Part shown: positions 40,101-54,300 of the stretch, one piece after another
Layout of the letters: every line of letters begins with the position of its first letter
Numbering within the stretch: position 1 is the first letter of the stretch
DNA from: Vitellaria paradoxa
Taxonomy: Eukaryota > Streptophyta > Magnoliopsida > Ericales > Sapotaceae
DNA length: 64,000 nt
NCBI GenBank assembly: GCA_019916065.1
Contig: CM034240.1
Location: forward strand, 39,173,389 to 39,237,388
Direction: 5' to 3'
Translations under genes and position numbers: made by a program
The notes under the pieces: model-generated
Seen by the model: only the letters and a program-made list of their open reading frames with translations
Database searches by the model: none
Told to the model about the DNA's origin: nothing

Positions 40101-43100
40101 TCCCTCCCCTATAAACAATATCTTCACAATGTCTTGGAAATTAATTTTTAAATTTAGACGATTACTACAAACAAAATGGCAACAAAGAAAATTAATCCTA
40201 ATAAGCCACCATTCTCAGGGCCACATATCCAACAAGACCTCCAATGGAAGTATGTTGGGCCAAGGATGGTAGAGGAGACATCTGCGAACCCCACTGAAAA
40301 AACCAGAGGCTTAGAAGGTCTCACATGCACTCTCACGCACCACTGAAAGTGACTTAGATCAACATCACTCGCCGGCAACCTTAATGGCACGTGGACGTGC
40401 ATGGGTGGTGCTCCAGCAAGTTGACATCTCTGGCACTGGTCGGCAATGGATGACAAGGCCTTTGGTGGTGGTGATTTTCGACTTCAATACTTTGAGGTAT
40501 GTGTTTTAGGGTTCAAACAATATGTTTGGGGTTAGGGTTTGGCTTTGATATCAAGTTGAAATTATGAAACATAAATCAAAGAAGAGCGAAGATTAAACAA
40601 ACGGATTAAGGGTTAATTAGATTGCCCTTCATCCTTACCTTAATATTTATATGAATAGAATTAGGGCAACTAGCCCACAAGTCAAGAAGACAAAACTACC
40701 CAATAATAATAAACAAGATGATAAACTCAACATCATTCAAATTACAAATATGCTTAAATATATATATATATATAACATTCCGTCAAAGCTTTTTGTGCAT
40801 TACACTTTTCATCTCCATAAATCCAATGTATTTCATGACATCACATTTCTATTGAAACGAAAATGGAATCAAACAAGATTTTATATCTACTACCAAGTAG
40901 AAACTATCAAGGGAAAAACAACATTGCTAAGAGTATAAAATAATAACATAAACAGTAATTACCCCTCTTTCTAAGAACTTCATCTCCTAAGTGAGATGAT
41001 GGACAACGGTTTAAATTAGTATATTTCAATGCAAACATGACACTCAATAATTGCACATGTTTGGCCCACTAAAGAAATTAAGTTTGTATTAGTTACACCT
41101 CTTTCTAACAATTTCATCTTTAAGTGAGATGATGTATAATGGTTTAAATTAGTATACTTCAATGCCAACTTGACACTCAATAATTGCACATGTTTAGCCC
41201 ACTGAAGGAATTAAGCTTGTTAGATTGTTAGCCACTACCTCACCAAAAAGCTTAAGCAATAAGAGACAAGACAACTTTATTATTTATACTAACTTATTTT
41301 CTCTTAACACACCCCTCGTGTGATCGGACTAACTTTTTGGAAGAGGCCAAACATTAAGACTACTGTTTTTAAGTGGGGGTGAGATTTGAACTTAGGACCT
41401 TAACCTAGCTTTGATACCATATTAGACTGTTAACTACAATCTCATATAAAAGATTATACTATTAGGGAAGGGGCAACTTTATTATTTATGACTTATTTTC
41501 TCTCAACAAAGTCTAACCACATGTTGAGACTTGAGAGGATAAAGTAATAATGTAAGTCAATAATTTGCCCCTTTCTCTAAGCCCCTGTTTGGCCCACTAA
41601 AGTAATTAAGTATAACCATGTGTGGGGGACATGTTGAGAGCATAAAATAACAATAAAAGTAAGAAAACTGCAACTTCCTCTAACAAATTGAGCTTATTTA
41701 AACATCAAACTACCATCATGCCTAAAAACTCAAGCAAGTAGGGGGGTGGAGGAATTAATCATTATATTATTATTTTATACTCTCAACAACCAACAAACCC
41801 ACCCAAATTGACGAACTTTCTAGAGCTGACCAAATCCATGCAACAATTGAATATCCAATCAGTGATGATATTTCAACTAAAAAACTTAAACTGATATGAT
41901 ACTATGTTAAACTATTAACTAATGCTTAACTTAAGGCTATTGATAGAAAGGTAAATTCAATATTTTATACGCTCAATAAAAACTCACTAGTCACTACAAA
42001 GGGAAAAAATGGATATAATAGATATTACATTTAAGATTTGAAAAATGACACAAGAATGGGAATGCATACACACACACAAAAAAACCCTCGAAAAAGGATC
42101 CCCGATTAAATTTGTAACAAAACAGGAATCGCAAAAACATTCTTAACATCCAAAAACGAGAATTGATCAACACAACAGCTTTAAAACATATATTCCTTGC
42201 ACTCTTTTATATAACTATTGACATCCAATACTTTTGGACATTGTTTGCCGTAATTGAAGTTGACCTTCATGAAGAATGAATTGCAGTAAACACAGATCCG
42301 ACTTCATTTCCATCCACGTAATTCATGTATTTCGACTATCATGTAAAATTCCGTACAATTTTGGCACTCTCACTTTAGCCAGATCCTCCAAGTGAAGCTA
42401 TTAGGAAGGAGCTATTGTCCCATGGTGTAACCTAATCCCTCCTGGCATTACTCAAAAGACTCCTCCAAAATCTTCCCCTTCCAATAGATTCCATACCAAC
42501 TATAACTGCAATGTGAGCATTAACTGTAACTCCAAGGTTTGCATAGAGTTCTACGAAAAGACTGTTAGTGAACTTAATTTGAAGTATCAATGCATTAGCA
42601 GTGACTAAGTAAAAATTATTTATACATGGAAGAAGCCTCTCAAAGGTTACCTAGATAAAGGAACTCAAACGCATACAAGTTAGCCACGAGTGCAATTTTC
42701 TTCTGGTGCTCCACTGGGAACATGATGTCCACCTACTTTATTTTTACTTCATGGATGTCTCATAGTCAAGATTAGATTTTCTTCTTCACTTCCCTTCTCT
42801 ATTCTGCTTTTAAGAGCTGTCCCGAATAATTTTGTCTGTAAATAATGCATTTTTTATTCCATCCCCATGCCTATGAGTTCTAGTCTCAATTAGAATGCTA
42901 GTTCCTACTGTTCTTACGTCAAATTCTTTCCTCAAACATTTAACGCCATTCCAAGAATATTTCACGGTTTACATTTCAAAGACATCGCCACTTATTACCA
43001 CTTTGAAACCATTTATATCTTAAACAAAATTGAGACAGAGGAATACCTGTTCAGATACTTTGCAACCATTTATATCATAGATAAATTTCAGATAGAGGAA

Positions 43101-45578
43101 TACCTGTTCAGATATTCCTTCACTTAGACATAAAGAAATGTTTTTGTCCTTTCCAACAACATTACTATCCTTAGCAGAAGTGTCCAAGGAAATTAAAGTC
43201 CCAAACAAGTCATTGGCAGCAACCAGGATGTTAGAACACTGTAGTTTAAGTCTTGCCCTCAAGTCTACCATCTTAATCATTGATGTAACCTGCAAAAAGG
43301 AGATGAAGTACATTACATGAATAATTGATCAAACGAGGATACAAATGTCTTCAAAAGCATACCAATGTCTTCAAACAAGTTATTTATGGATTTACACTAC
43401 TATATGAAGTTTAAAAAATCCATATCCAGTTGGTTACAATACCAGGTCCGAAAACCTTTTGGAAGAGGGCCAATAAGGATGTCGACAAAGATTGAATAAA
43501 ATACTCTCCAGGGCCTGAAACAAAATAAAAACATGTGCATATATAGAACAAATTATATATAGAAACAACAATTATAAAACCTTAAAAACTATAAAAATAA
43601 AATAAACTAGTGCATAACATACAGCCGTATCATTTTCTTTGTCCATGAATTCAAATAAGATCTCCCATGTAACAACCGGTAAAACAGAGAAAAAACTTGA
43701 AATTAGAGATATAAGGTCAAACTTCCACATCCCAGTCAAGACAGGAACACCACTGACACTTTTCTGGTCAACTCCTATAACATCGTCTTTAGAATCCTCG
43801 CCCAAATCCAACTCCATGTCCATAATCATACTTGTACTGCTATCTAAGGGAGATTTTGAAACAGAAGTTCCAGGAGCAGAAAAATCTGCCACATCTATCT
43901 CAGATTGAAAACTCATTGTGCTTTGAGAACATTCGTCATATAACTTGGCCAGAGCTTTCAAAATCCTCTCAATCGATTGACTTATTGCATCATAGAGTAT
44001 GACATCAATAACATTTTCATCTCCCCATTTGCTGAACAGAGGAGAGCAAACAAAACTTCTGAAAGCAGCTCTGATGGAACTTATGGCTTCCAAAATTGAA
44101 TTAGAGATCAAACAACCACTCTTGATATCATGACAACATTTTTCAATGCTAGAAACAGCACAATCCAGCAGCTTTAATAAATGCTGGACCATTTCAGTGA
44201 GAAACGATGAAACTTCCTCTCTTATCCTGAAAGTAAGCAAAACACTTTTAGGATACATAGTAGTATAAAGAAACTAGCGAGGACAAAAAATCATCTTCAT
44301 GCTAAAATGGTATTGACTTTAACCTAAGGACTAAAATGGAAATTGGAAATTAGTCCATCTGCTAAGGCGCCGTTTGATAACGTTTTCATTTTTTGTTTTT
44401 CTGTTTATGTTTTCAAAATTTTGTAAACTCGCAACAGAAACATGTTTGATAAACCTGTTTTTGTTTTTTTGTTTTCAAAAAAAATGAAAACATAAACAGA
44501 AAACGTAAACAGAAAAAATGTGTTTTCACTCTGGTTTTCTTTTTTGTTACCATTATTTTGTCAATTTTAAAACTTTGTTTATTTTTGTTACATTACATAA
44601 AAATAAATTATTTTATTCAAATATTTTGTTAAAATAAGTTATTTTAATAAATAATATAATTAAATTCAATAAATTAAATTAATTATATAAATTAATATAA
44701 ATTATTTTTAATAAATAATAAAACCAAATTAATTAATTTAATTTAATTTAATAATTAATTATTGCTAAATTATCTGAAATAAATATCATAATTAATTTAT
44801 TTAATTTAATAATTAAATTAATTTATATAAAATAATTAATAATAAATAATTAAATTACATTAATTTTGAATTTAATTTAATAATTATTATTAAATTATTT
44901 TAAATAAATATCATAATTAAATTAAATTATTTATGATTTAATCAATTTAATTTATATAAAATATATTTTATTAAATTATTTTAATAAATAATTAATTTAA
45001 TTTAATTAATTTAAAAATAAATAATTTAATTTAATAATTAATCTAATTTAATTATTTATTTAATATGAAATATATTTTATTAAATTATTTTTAATAAATA
45101 ATATAATTTAATATATTTTATATTTATTGAATTAAATGATTTTAATAAATAATTTACTGTATTAATTTAATTAATTATATTAATTAAATTAAATTAATAT
45201 AAAATATATTTTATTAAGTTCTATTAATTTTTTAAAACTACTAAAATTAAGTATTTTCTAAAATAAAAAATTAATAATTATAAACAAAACTTGCATTTCC
45301 AAATGCAGTTTCAGTTTTCATTCCAAAAAAAATAAACGGCAATAGAAAACAAAAAACAGAAAACGGCAACAGAAAAACAATAAGAAAAAAACAACAGCGT
45401 TGTCAAATGGGCCCTAAGTCTCATAATTTCCCAGATTATGAATCGTAGGAAAAATAACACATGCAATAACTGATAGTATCACTATTATATTGTATTGTAT
45501 TCCAAACATGAAACCATAAAAGTAACAAGTACACATCCAATTAAAAAATAAGAACAGGAGAGAGAGAGAGAGAGAGAG

Positions 45579-45619
<41 letters not shown>

Positions 45620-48362
45620 GGCAAAGGAAAGACTATGCTTTGCATGAGCAAAAAGAAATATCAAAGCTTCATTACAGTAGATTGTAATTTGAAGCATAAA
45701 CTGAAATATTTTTAAATACATAAATGTCTATAAATTAAACAATCTATTGTCTTAATATATCATTTTGGTGAGTTTTCAGGGTCTCAATGGAGACAACGGA
45801 GAAAATTGAATTAATAAGTTGCCCAAGGTTATTCCACCATGTCTCAATATATCATTTTGGTGTGTTTTCAGTGTCTCAATGAAAACAATGGATAAAGTTC
45901 AATTAATAAGCCGCCCAAGATTATTCCACCAGTCTTTTCATTTCAGACTCTCAGGAAATGGAAACACTGACTGTGTCTTTATATGAAAAAAAAAAAATGA
46001 TATTTTGTTCCTTGCCCCACTTACCACTTCAATATAACTTGACAAAAGTAGACAAGAAAGTTCATCACTAAAACAATACAAGAAAGTTCATCACTAAAAC
46101 AATCTTAACCTCGCCAACGGGCATAGACAGATGGCTTTCTAAGATTAACCATCATGAATTAAAGATAGAGAGGACAAACCTTGTTATATATGAACCAAAC
46201 ATGAAATTGGATAAGAGAGCACACATATAAAATACATCAGATAGAACCATCTTTTCAAACTCTTTATCCACTAGAGCTTCGAGAATACAGGTCTCCATTT
46301 CACGACGCAGTGAATCTCTTAACTCATGGGGGAGGCGTACGCTCTGATAGTATTGAGATTGGGAAACCTGAAAAATAATAAAAATAATCAAATTTGGTAA
46401 TTTGAATAAAATCAAGTGGTAATTGATATGAAGAAAAAGGTACCACCTCAGGACCAGAATTAAGATCAAGTTTTGCCAGGACTTCCACAGAGCATTCAAA
46501 AAGTTCATGCAAATTTTCATGCTCATGATCCTCCCCCTACAATAACCAGTGAATTTATTTAGTTCATCATCCCATACTAAATGCACAGACAAGATATTCA
46601 ATATTAATTAGAATATATGGTCATCAACATGCACCTTAACCCATTCCTTGTAAACTTCCTGAACATCTATGGATGAGTGACATGGAAAAAATCCTTTGTG
46701 ATCATTTGGGAAAGGAGCACAACCAGCACAAAGAGCATATACAGCAGTTGGAAACAATACAACAATGCGTTCATTCAACACGGGACACTCCTGCATAAGA
46801 AGGCATAGGTTACTTATAGAAAATAACATAGAATCTGGTTAAGCTAGCATAATGTGAAATTCTAATTAATAAATATTTCAAGTCTCAAGTTAGAGAACCG
46901 CAGAAATTAATGGGGAAAAACTAACAGGAAATTAATGAAACGCAGCATCCTCCCCCATCAAAATTACCAGCATGGCGTTTCAAAAGTTATAAGATGAAAA
47001 CCAGGAATCATGATTATTGAACAATGATCATCAGACAATGTATCTAGCTCAAGCATGTACAAGCAATGGACTCCACAAAAACCAATGGGATATTGTTTAA
47101 TTGGTACATTGTACCCTTGTGTGCTATCATGCAGTTCTTTTCTATTTTAATTACACATCTTGGACACTTAGCTAGTTATATGAATGAAATTTTAGAAACT
47201 TAGAAATACAAAAGAGGGCATAGCAAAAATTGAGGATCAAGAAATGACAACAAAGGATCACTTTGGATCAATAACCCATGCAAATGGAGCGATTTGAAAA
47301 GGAAGTCATCTGTAGTATGCAAGCTGTGTGATTAAAATGGAAGTGCCTCATCAATTTTAAGTGACCGTATAATACCCTATTAAGCTAAAAAGAAAATTGT
47401 ATAGGATGCCTATAAGGCCAACTATACTTTATGATACAAAGTTTTGAGCGATTAAGAAGCAACACTCTCATAAAATGAGTGTGACAGATATGATGATGCC
47501 AAAATGGATATATATGTATATGTATATCTATATGCATGTATATGTGTACAAAACAAAGATAAGATACATATTCATATATGTGTATGTGTATATGTATAAA
47601 ACAAAGATAAGATAAAAGATATATTCGAAAGAAATTTGAGGTGCCACGATAGAAAAGAAGTTTACAGAATTTCATGTAAAATAGTTTGGTTATGTTCAAT
47701 GTAGATCTAGAGATGCACCAGTAAATAACAATGATTAGATCCAACTAGAAGGTGTAAAATGGGAAAGGGTAGACCTAAGATTTCAAATAATCTCAAAAAA
47801 GAATATCCCATGATAGGAATGAACCTTTTTTTTGGGGGGGGGGGGACTGTGGTCGCCAACCAAAGGTTAGGTTTGAGAACAGAAAAACCAATCCTATTTC
47901 TTTTTACTTTTTTTTGTCGTATATGCCTTTTTCTCATCAAATTTTGATTCTCTTTTTCCATTTGGTAGCCTCACTAGACATGTTATTCACATCTATCAAA
48001 AACAAAATTGCAAAGAAAATAAAACATTCACGTAAAAAATGATAGTTTTTTTTAATTATTTTTTTCATACGTACGTGAATTTTTCTATTTGAAAACATTT
48101 TTTTATGGACCTAAATAATATACCTAAAAACTACCCCCAAAAAAAAGAAAAAATCAAAATTTCATATGGGAGAGAAAAAAAAAAAAAGCACGTACGATTG
48201 GGGGTTTAAAAAAAAGGTAAAAGTTAAAAAAGTTGGCTTGTGGGTTCCCAAACCAACCCTAAGGCTTTGTTAAGTTGAAAACACTTTACCAATCACCACC
48301 CTGGATCACCATTTAATAACTTCAGTCCATGAAAAATGGAAAGAAATAATGGAGGTGGAGGA

Positions 48363-48393
<31 letters not shown>

Positions 48394-51300
48394 CTCTTTT
48401 CAATCATTATTGTAAGCCAAAGTAAATTAGTGAATGCAAAGAACATATGTTTCAAAAAATTCTCTTATCTATGGAGAATTCCAGAATCCCTTGTTCTAGG
48501 GTTTTGCATTCAGCTATTAGGATAACTAATAGCCTTTGCATCTAGCTTGAACAATATCATGCCTGCTATCTCTCCATTCTATGTCAATACTCCCACAAAT
48601 TTCATTAATCTTCATATACCATAGGCATTTGAATGAAACATCTAAAAAATCTAATTCCACTAAATGTAAGCAAACCAACCTGCCGGTTAACAAGAGCCAA
48701 AACTGCCCTCAGAAGATTTTGCCTGAGATGTAAACCATCGCGAAGGTCACCCTACACAAAAAGAAAAGAAACAAGGCAGGTAACAAACATGAAAATGATG
48801 CTGTGCATTCCTCACGTTTTACAAGGGAACGAAAGATATTATCAAATATAGGTCACATATTAATTCTCAAATCTTAAGAATTGTCTAAATAATGAAGGCA
48901 AAAAATCCAGCCAAACATATATGATATACCCACAAGCATAAACAACACACAATGGGGTGAGCTCTGTATCATTTAATTACAGATTATTCAAAATTAAGCC
49001 CCAATAAGAAGCAAACTCACTTGAATGGATCAGTCAGAGGTCCAATGCTATTCAGCAGACAGACAGGGTGGTTAAGAACTGCACCAACCCCCCCCCCCCA
49101 AAAAAAAAATAATAATAACCATAACAAAAGAAAATCTCACAAACAAACAAAAAAATTGAGTAAACAAATTTAGTTTTTGGAAACTTTCATGTAACTAGAC
49201 ATTATGTCAAATGAGGAGTTCGTGAAATATTTATGAACTATTAATTTGCAACAACTTACACTGTATAAAAGAGGAAAAAAATTGTTTCATGGCATTGGAA
49301 CAATTGCAACTTCTAGAAATTTGCAGACAAGAAAAGTGAAAAAAAAATAAATAAAGAATAAAAAAAAAGAATGCACACACACATATATAAATGGAAGATT
49401 AAAAGAAAATAAAGAGATATTAGGAAAGAATGAATATCCCTCCTCCCTCGTATTGTATTCATGTTCATAGATTATAATCAATAGGGAAACTACAATCAAT
49501 CAGGATAATCAAGAAACATATCTCACTCAATCACAATACTGATTATCCTATATTCTCTAGAATATGCTAATACTCCCTCTCAAGCTGGAACATAAAAATT
49601 AAACATATCCAGTTTGGAAGATGCTGGAATGAAGAATGCACCAAGGACTTAGTGAGGATGTCCCCTAGCTAAGAATCCAAGCATACGAACAGATTAGTAA
49701 GATCATGCTTGAGTAGAAGAACCCAAATAAATTGAAAGCAACGTCAATATGATTGTTACGCTCGTGGAAAACAAAATTACTGGCACTGAATAATGCAGTT
49801 TGATTATCACGAGACATAGTCATGGAACAGAAGCTTTAAGGCCAGCGTAACAGAGAAAAGCACTAACCCAAAGCATCTCTGATGCAATATGAGCATGATA
49901 TTCTGCCTTCGCACTGGAACGAGTAACAACTAACTATTTTTTTACTACGCCAAGTCACAAAACTACTGCCAACAACTGTACAATATTCAATAAAATTGCT
50001 CCTCTCCCAAAAAACTTGATATTGTAGGTGAGATGGTAGGTAACAGTCCAACAATGATAACCTGCCCCACCCCTCCCCCCCCCCCCAAAAAAAAATCAAA
50101 GAAGTTCCAGCCAAAACATCAAAGGCAGGATCACGCCTTCTTTTAATTTTTAAACTTGCATGAATTGAAAATGGCTCTAATGATTTCGAAACATACTCTA
50201 GAAATACAATACTATGGCTGAAAGGAAACAAAGATAAGGTAGCCTGACTTACTTGAGAACCTCTTCTTGAAAAATAAGATGAAATGAAGCACAATACAGA
50301 CCTGCATAGGGACAAAAACCAAAAGTTACATATAATATTTAAATATCTTTATAAGCTACTGAAGCAAATAGACATTTCATTACATAAAGACGATCAAAAA
50401 ACTTAACGCTTGACAAAGGGAGAAAAAAGCCAAAAAAAACAAAAACAAAAAAACAAATTTCATTAAGTACAGAGCACAAGATTTTGGATTAGAAGTCCTT
50501 GAGTTACAAAAGTGCCAACCAGTTAGCTGATAAGGTTTCTTGGTGGATAAAATTGCAGCTTAGTCTTGGTTTGTAGGGTAAGAGGGATAGGCTTGGGAAG
50601 CGCTACCCTCAGTTGTTAAACCCTCTACGATTTGACAGCGACATAATCTCTGCTCCCATTGCAGAACATAGTAACACTCTCATAAATGCCCAGCCATTTA
50701 AATGGATAACATGCATGCCCCCAGATTGAATGAAGTGGTGATCACATGATAAGATGCAACGCAAACCACTCCATCGTTAAAAAGAAGACAAACAACCCAG
50801 TCACTAAATGGCTTCAAATTTTCCAAGGTCACATTTGGTTCACTGCTGACAAGAATAATAGTGTTACAATGGGACTCTCATTTCTGTCCTGTTCAATCTC
50901 TCACTCGAGATGTGCTATTGTAAACTGGAAATCAATCATTTGTCCTCTAAAACTGTATTGCCATAAAGAGTGGTCTCCTCTTCTTTACAAAGGGGGAGAG
51001 GAACATGAATCCCAGTACATTGTGATCAAAACATGCAACAGAAGAGATCTACAGAATATTTGAAAATGGACGAGTTTTGTATACAATTATAATCCCATTT
51101 CTCAACCCATTTTCTGCTCCTAGAAACATAGAGTGGCCCACATATGCTGAGAAGTAACGGCAGTTAGAAATGTGATTATCATTTCTCCAAAACAAATCCA
51201 ATGGTTGGCAGTAAAGTTGGCATTCCCATTAAAAGAACATAACTTAGAACAATGTTTTCCACATTCAAAAATTTGGTTTACTTACGCTGCAATAAAAAGC

Positions 51301-54300
51301 ATAGAAGATCGGCAATGAATTGATAGCATGCTACTCAAATATATTTAAAGGAATTCAACTATATTTGTTCATAACATTCATTTATGTTAAAGTTACCAAT
51401 TGTCCCAAAAGATTGAGTTGTTAGGAAATGGGCCAACAATATATACCAAGCAATTTCAACACTCCCATTCACGAGCGACCCAACTTGGACGTGAGGCATA
51501 GACAAATAAATTGAATCCAATAAGGTGTACCAGCATGAACAAACAAAAAGTACAATAATAAATAGAGAGAAACGTTAACAAGAAACCCAGGACCTCCTGG
51601 AATCAAAACTCCGACACTATCCCAAAAGCTTAAGCTATTAGAAAACAGCTGAAAAATGCATATCAAGCTATTTCAATAATTTACGACCCCTGCAATCTTA
51701 TTTTCACCAATTGGTACAATTCTAAATTAAACGACTCCATACTTCAAAGACAAAAGCTATCAATAAGCATAAACCTCTCCACTATTAAACCACCACTTAC
51801 GAAGCACACGAACACGCAAGTTAACCGTCTGTCCTTAATACAAAATAAATATTTACCAAAGACTTAATCTCAAGGAAATAATGTAATCACAAGCAACAAA
51901 GGCGACACTATGAAAGCATCAGCATCAGCTTGGCAGTAAATAAGCAAATAATCCTGTCCCAGCATCCCTCTTGCAGAATGACACAAAAATTCTAAGCAAA
52001 TTTTTGTTCAATTTTCTCATAAGCCAGAATCCTAACGCCCTCAACATAGAGAACAACCAGTAAACAAACAATTTCCTTCTAAGGTATCCCCATTGTAATG
52101 ATGAAAATAGTCTCATCATCCCTGCTAGGTATATTTAGTTCAATATGTGTCATTATACTGCCCTCACAATATCAAACATACCAATTATACTATTATAAAA
52201 ATGCCAACAAAGTCAAGGAAAATATGATTTTTTTTTTTAAATTGCGCCTCACAACAGAAGAAGGTATACCTTGATTAAGGAAGAAGGCATGGTACTGAAA
52301 GCAACTAATAAGTAAACATTACTAAACCTATAAAAAACATTAAGAGCATACTTCAGTCGCTGATCAAACAAAAATATTTACCCAATGCTTCTGAGAAGCT
52401 TAGAAGAGGCCAACAGCTTTGGTTATCCTAGCTGGCCTCAAAAGGGAATGATCAACCAGGTAATGACCCAACCTCCTGATCTCAGTAAATGGCTATTTCA
52501 TTTTCACACTAAATAATTTAACTTCTACCACTGCATCAATTGATGATAAGAAAATTATTTGGATCTATACCCTCCAACAGGGAACAACCAATGAGATGCT
52601 ATTAGAAACTTTGGTAAAGGTCGTGCATCAATTCCATAAAACATCCAAGGCTCCATATCACTTGAACAAGTGCAACTAGTTCCCTTAATCTGCATACTAT
52701 CACCAAACAGTTGGTATTCCTTCAGCTGTATAATTAAGCCTTGAACAAGAAATTAAAGCTAAAAGGCAAAGATATTAATGATGATTAATATCTGATATGA
52801 TCAATAACATTTCTGAGCATTCAAGTGCCCATGTGCACAAAGAAGCACACCAATATACAAAGCAGACTTACACTGATGGCAAGCGCTGAAATAATCGAAG
52901 GTCCCACACATCTTGAGGTACAGTAAATGTATTCATTGAGTCCTGAGAGACAAGTGTGACATAAAAATGGTTTTAATCAGAAATGTAACAGTTAAAAAAA
53001 AAAAAAAAAAAAACCTAGGGGATGATAACAAGGAAAACAATTAAGAAGAGAATTAACGTACACTTAGCTACGAACTACCATGAAGGATAATAATAGCATG
53101 CTCACCTTAGAAATTAGGTCTCCAAGGAGCATCAAAGCAGCATCTGCCTGCAAATGAAGCAAAAAGAATTATCTATGATAATGGCACGCCGCTAGCTACA
53201 GCTTGAACCTGCTGTTCCAGCTGTCTTTGTTAGCAGTGTAGAAATGTGCATAGTGCAGGGGTATATTTATTTATACAACTTTATTCTGTTAGTACAAATA
53301 CATCAAGTCACTCTCAAAACCCTAGGATCCTTACATGGTATCAGATCATATCAATCCCTTTCTCTATGTCACACTTCAATCCTAATCCTACAATAGGAAA
53401 AGGAGGGAGAAAAAGTACAAAAATCTAGCCTTAGTCACTGTTCTGGCACTCCAGGGTCGTCTCCAGTCTCCAACGGCCACAAATAGTTGAGTCACAATGA
53501 AAAGACAATTCCACAATTTGAGCCAGAGTCATTCATCAGCAGTGATGCCCAAGCCAAAGGTAAAAAATCCTTCTCTTTTTCTCGGTCCATCAGTGATTCC
53601 AGCTAGATGTCACCACCAACAGCTTCACCTACCTCAGCGAGATCTTTCATCACCAAGAAGCTCCAAATGCACCTCTAAACCCTGTCTACCAACACTAGGG
53701 CCAACAAGTCAACTCTGTTCTTCTCCTAGCAACTTTGTCCCCTTACTACTATTAGATCATTCTGAGTTCCCTTTGGCAATCAGAATCACTCCTTGGCCTA
53801 AAAGATATTGTACACCCTCTTGGTAGCAAACCAGAATATCCTATTCCAGTTCCGATTAATTCCAGAATATCCAAGTAATCCATTTTATTCTAGTTCTGGA
53901 ATATTATATTCCAATCCAAGATATATTGTTCCAGTTTCTATGACTCAGCTTAAGATTCATATCCTTCATCACCAACAGAATCCAATCCAATTGGTTTTAC
54001 CACGAGTCCTACCCAATTGACTACCTTCAGTCCTTGACTAACTAGGGGAAGCAAAAGTATCTCACTGAATCTGATCTGGCATCAACTGATAAAATGTATG
54101 ATACAAGGATTCAAGATGCACATATTGTTAGCCTTCTGCAAAACTTTATGGAACTCCAAGTTGCAAATAAGTGTACTCATTTAGACACTTGTAAGACGAT
54201 TTAGGGATATATTTGCTTTCTCAATTCTATTAATCTAGCTTGTACCTATGACATATTCCGCAAGTTCTTCAAGTTAAAGCAATATAGTAAACCAGTCAAA

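Larger units (their letters stand above)
39016..43103 (-). other. ATM intron E13-E14 (4.1 kb)
   Basis: Contains a possible copia LTR and leader on the minus strand (40150-40700), a (GA)n run (40040-40062), a 134-bp duplication (40964 and 41098) and a TRIM (41218-41508). 41509-43000 has AT-rich text with (CA)n near 42068-42078 and nothing supported. Confidence 0.75.
44227..46179 (-). other. ATM intron E10-E11 (2.0 kb)
   Basis: Contains the AT-rich inverted-repeat element (44367-45413), a (GA)n microsatellite (45558-45615) and two small tandem duplications (45754 and 45846; 46055-46105). Confidence 0.8.

Noticed and set aside
45558..48389. Regularly spaced repeats as a possible array system
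   Set aside because: They are GA and CA microsatellites without unique spacers; no CRISPR-like structure exists in this eukaryotic sequence.
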